Source of the DNA: Chondrus crispus
Taxonomy: Eukaryota; Rhodophyta; Florideophyceae; Gigartinales; Gigartinaceae
Assembly: GCF_000350225.1 (NCBI RefSeq)
Contig: NW_005179051.1
Span: 139,110 to 203,109, forward strand
Reading direction: 5' to 3'
Length of the DNA: 64,000 nucleotides
Under the pieces are notes generated by a model, which was not told where the DNA came from, made no database searches, and saw only the letters and a list, made by a program, of their open reading frames with translations. This document shows, piece after piece, positions 61,592-64,000 of this stretch; positions within the stretch are counted from its first letter, which is position 1; each line of letters starts with the position of its first letter. A program made the translations under genes and the position numbers.

Positions 61592-61817
61592 TGTGGTGCA
61601 AGGAACGATACCCGAGTTTACTGAGGGAGACGGACCGTGTGCGACTAAGAAGGGGAGCGGCGCCGGTGGCGGCGGCGCTGCCTGGGGAGCTACATCTGTG
61701 CTACGTGTGTGCGTGGTACAGGTGTGTGAGCTGTGCATGGGAATCATGACAGTGAATCATGACAGAGGGCGCAGGACGGCCGCATAGCGACATAAATTGG
61801 ACATGGGAATCATGACA
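61592..61817 (-). repeat. E3 3' LTR (extended form) with polypurine tract
   Basis: Starts TGTGGTGCAAGGAACGATAC. The core ends GGGAATCATGACA (61739-61751), followed by 66 extra bp with another GTGAATCATGACA and, next to the polypurine tract (61818-61828, minus GACGGGGGGAG), a final ATGGGAATCATGACA. As in E2, the pol stop codon (61812-61810) is inside the LTR. Confidence 0.82.
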
Positions 61818-63035
61818 CTCCCCCCGTCGCTGTGTGGTCGTGCTGCGCGGGGGGTGGGGGGGCGGCGGCGACGATTTGGAGCTTCGCCGTGAGCTTTCGG
61901 AACGGCTCCGATCGTAGCGGCTTCGTGAATATATCCGCGAGCATGTCTTCGCTCGGGACGTGCTTCAGGACGATGTTGCCGTTGCGTGCGTGATGGGACA
62001 AGAAATGGTGCCGGAGATCAATGAACTTGCGGCGTTTGGTCGGTCCCGTGTTTCGTGCGACGCGAATGGCGGATTGGTTGTCCATGAAGAAGGGGGTGGG
62101 GTGGGGGCTGAGCATGCGGATATCTTGGAGGGTCCGGCGAAGCCATGCAGTTTGCTGCACTGCGGCGGTGGCGGCAATGTATTCCGCCTCGCACGTGGAG
62201 AGGGCCGTGATGCTTTGTTTCATAGATGCCCAGCAGATCGGAGTGCCATTGTATAGGTGGACGATGCCAGATATTGATTTCCGGTCGGTGACATCTGCCG
62301 CGTGGTCGGCGTCCGAGTATGACGTGAGCAGGGGGGTGTTGGAGATGGGTTTGTCAGCGGTGTTACTGACTTGCAGGGGGATGTTAGCAGCGGGGAAGAG
62401 GAGCCCGTGCTGGGGAGTGTGACGGAGGTACCGAAGGACGCGTTTGAGAGCATTCCAGTGCCGTGTTGTCGGGGCTTTGGCGGCGACGGACAGGCGGTTG
62501 ATGACAAAGTAAATGTCCGGGCGCGTGGAGTCGGCGATGTATCTCAGGTCACCGAGTATTTGCTGGTACTCTTTCAGTTGGGGGTGTTTTGAAAGAGGCT
62601 CATCTTGGTCGGTGGGTCCGTGGAGGCGGATTCCGTCCTGGTACGGTGTGGGCTTACCGTTGGCGATATGCATCTCTGCTTTTCGCAGGATGCATGCGGT
62701 GGCGGTGGGCTGGGATATGTGCAGCGCGCCGTTGGCGGTGCGCTGTACTGTCCATCCGAGCAGCGTGCGGGGCTCACCGAGGCGCTTTATGGTGTACGCC
62801 TTTGTCAGCAGGTTTGCGAAATCGTCGAGCAGCGCTTGTGTGGTCGCTGTGACGGTAAAGTCGTCCATGCTGATCGCGACGAATGTGCCCGAGGAGGGGG
62901 ATATTTTGTGGAAGAGGCAGGTGTCTGCCTCGGATTGGTGAAAGCCATCCTTGGTGAGGAGGCCGAACACGGCTTGCAGGTATGTAAATCCTGCTTGCGG
63001 GGTGCCATAGAGGTTCTTGATTAGTTTACCTCCTT
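61810..63035 (-). CDS. E3 reverse transcriptase (C-terminal part) and RNase H
   Basis: The frame reads GGKLIKNLYGTPQAGFTYLQ, SEADTCLFHKISPSSG, VAISMDDFTVTA (box SMDD), LGEPRTLLGWTV, ADSTRPDIYFVINRLSVAA, TSYSDADHAADVTDRKSISG, STCEAEYIAATAAVQQT, MDNQSAI and LADIFTKPL, ending TGGVS. RNase H catalytic Asp, Glu and Asp positions are kept. It is linked to the upstream half by a one-base shift. Confidence 0.9.
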
Positions 63036-64000
63036 TGCATTGTGCTTGTACGTTCCGTCGAAGCGGGGGTGCTGACGGACGTATACAGGCTTTTCCCCAT
63101 TGTGGTCGAAGTCCTCGTGGAGGTACGCGGCCTCAATGTCGATGTGTTCAATGACGAGGTTGTGGGCTGCGGAAATGGCGAATAGCAGGCGTACCGAGGA
63201 CTTGTCTGCCATGTAGGTTGTAGTACGTTCGGGATCGTAATGAACGTTTGGCAGCATTGTGTCTCCTCGAGCCGCGCAGCGCGCTTTTCGTTTCGTGACG
63301 TTGCCGTTTTTGTCGCGCTTGTAGCGGTACCCCATCGTAAGGGGAATGAGGCGCGTATTTCGCGGGAGTAGGTGGTCGGGTGTCCACTGTATGACACGCT
63401 TTGTGTCGAGCGCATCGAGCTCCTGGTTGTGAGCGGTGGACCAGAGGTCTGCATCGGGGTATTTTCGTGCTTGCCCGCGGTTGAAGGGGGCAGGGGTGGA
63501 GACCGATAGCTCGTCTGGTGTACGGTGGGGGGTGTGCGCCTTGAAGGCGGCGGCGGAGGTCATTTTGGGGTCTTGTGTGCGGAAGTAGGGGTGGAAGTCT
63601 ACTGTGCGTATGCGGTGAGTTTTGCTCGTGTTGATGTCCAGTGCCATGATGTGGCGATCGTCGGTAGGGTAGAGGTACCGTACGGTGCGGGAGCGTGAGT
63701 GCAGCTTGGAGAGGGTTGTGGTGCGCTGGCGGGGGTCAGGGGTGGTGCCTAATTGTCCAAAGATGTGAAATTGGGTGATTTGTGGCACCGATTGGTGCCA
63801 TTGGGTGGCGGGGAGGGCGTGTGTGCTGTGATGCATGGTGTGATTGTATTTAAATGTTGCATCTCGCACTGCGTCCTCCCAGTGGTGTTGAGGGAGCTCA
63901 CTGTGATGCAGAGCAGCTCGAGCTGCATTCAGTAGTGTACTGTTGATCCTCTCTGCGAGGCTGTTCTCTTGAGGGGTGTAGGGGATGGTGGGCGAGTGGC
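63021..64000 (-). CDS. E3 integrase C-terminal part and reverse transcriptase start
   Basis: From the window edge: TIPYTPQENSLAERINST (catalytic Glu of integrase), HHWEDAVRDATFKYNH, the integrase C-terminal region with HIFGQLGTTPDPRQRT, then RT start MGYRYKRDKNGNVTKRKARC and DIEAAYLHEDFDHNGEKPVY. The frame is lost at 63021 after YKHN, where E2 continues ACQGGKL; a one-base deletion in CACAATGCAAAGG explains this. Confidence 0.9.
   Translation of the reverse strand, partial: HSPTIPYTPQENSLAERINSTLLNAARAALHHSELPQHHWEDAVRDATFKYNHTMHHSTHALPATQWHQSVPQITQFHIFGQLGTTPDPRQRTTTLSKLHSRSRTVRYLYPTDDRHIMALDINTSKTHRIRTVDFHPYFRTQDPKMTSAAAFKAHTPHRTPDELSVSTPAPFNRGQARKYPDADLWSTAHNQELDALDTKRVIQWTPDHLLPRNTRLIPLTMGYRYKRDKNGNVTKRKARCAARGDTMLPNVHYDPERTTTYMADKSSVRLLFAISAAHNLVIEHIDIEAAYLHEDFDHNGEKPVYVRQHPRFDGTYKHNAKEVN

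Larger units (their letters stand above)
61592..64000 (-). mobile_element. Ty1/copia element E3 (runs off the window)
   Basis: Left end: 3' LTR 61592-61817, then on the minus strand RNase H, RT and integrase; protease, gag and 5' LTR lie beyond 64000. Closely related to E1 and E2 in LTR, motifs and gene order. A one-base frameshift in RT (about 63035) is the only lesion seen. Confidence 0.92.

Noticed and set aside
1..64000. CRISPR arrays, bacterial operons, rRNA genes
   Set aside because: No regularly spaced short repeats, no ribosome binding sites, no rRNA-like segments. The gene content is eukaryotic.

Overview
The window looks like nuclear DNA of a multicellular red alga, most likely a florideophyte related to Chondrus crispus. 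This is an inference. The grounds are compact, intron-poor, GC-rich genes lying as small islands in a sea of nested LTR retrotransposons, secreted animal-type haem peroxidases without introns, and introns of about 90-130 bp with GT donors in the one split gene. No bacterial features (operons, ribosome binding sites, CRISPR) are present.

Layout. 0.1-2.5 kb: rotted Ty3/gypsy remnant (gag, protease, start of RT) on the minus strand. 2.97-8.32 kb: Ty1/copia element E1 (minus) with short LTRs and a 5-bp target duplication; a 623-bp solo LTR of a TGTAG-type Ty3/gypsy family is inserted in its gag. 8.3-16.9 kb: haem peroxidase POX1 (9751-11466), whose 3' untranslated region is split by a 4.8-kb copia element E2. 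18.6-19.2 kb: broken pogo/Tigger transposase. 19.3-28.6 kb: a large inverted repeat holding two almost identical peroxidase genes, POX2 (minus) and POX3 (plus). 28.6-32.2 kb: few features, with a Harbinger-like transposase fragment and an unknown ORF with a basic tail. 32.3-49.3 kb: a 17-kb nested Ty3/gypsy complex that splits an older copia RNase H gene; it contains a chromodomain-bearing gag-pol on the minus strand and, downstream of pol, a 6-kb segment with a long ORF on the opposite strand. 50.8-52.7 kb: a cellular gene, RNase P/MRP subunit p30 (five exons), with a solo LTR inserted in exon 1. 53.6-60.9 kb: remnants of a second chromodomain Ty3/gypsy lineage, again with an ORF antisense to pol next to a putative 3' LTR, and a 54-bp perfect palindrome between them. 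61.6-64 kb: copia element E3, running off the window.

How it fits together. The single-copy cellular content is small: three peroxidases and the p30 gene. The rest is a layered record of transposition. Several layers can be ordered: copia remnant, then gypsy complex; E1, then solo LTR; POX1, then E2. The POX paralogues act as empty-site controls for the E2 insertion. The features I consider most likely to be new are the antisense ORF carried downstream of pol by two different chromodomain Ty3/gypsy elements, and the systematic length difference between the 5' and 3' LTRs of the copia family.
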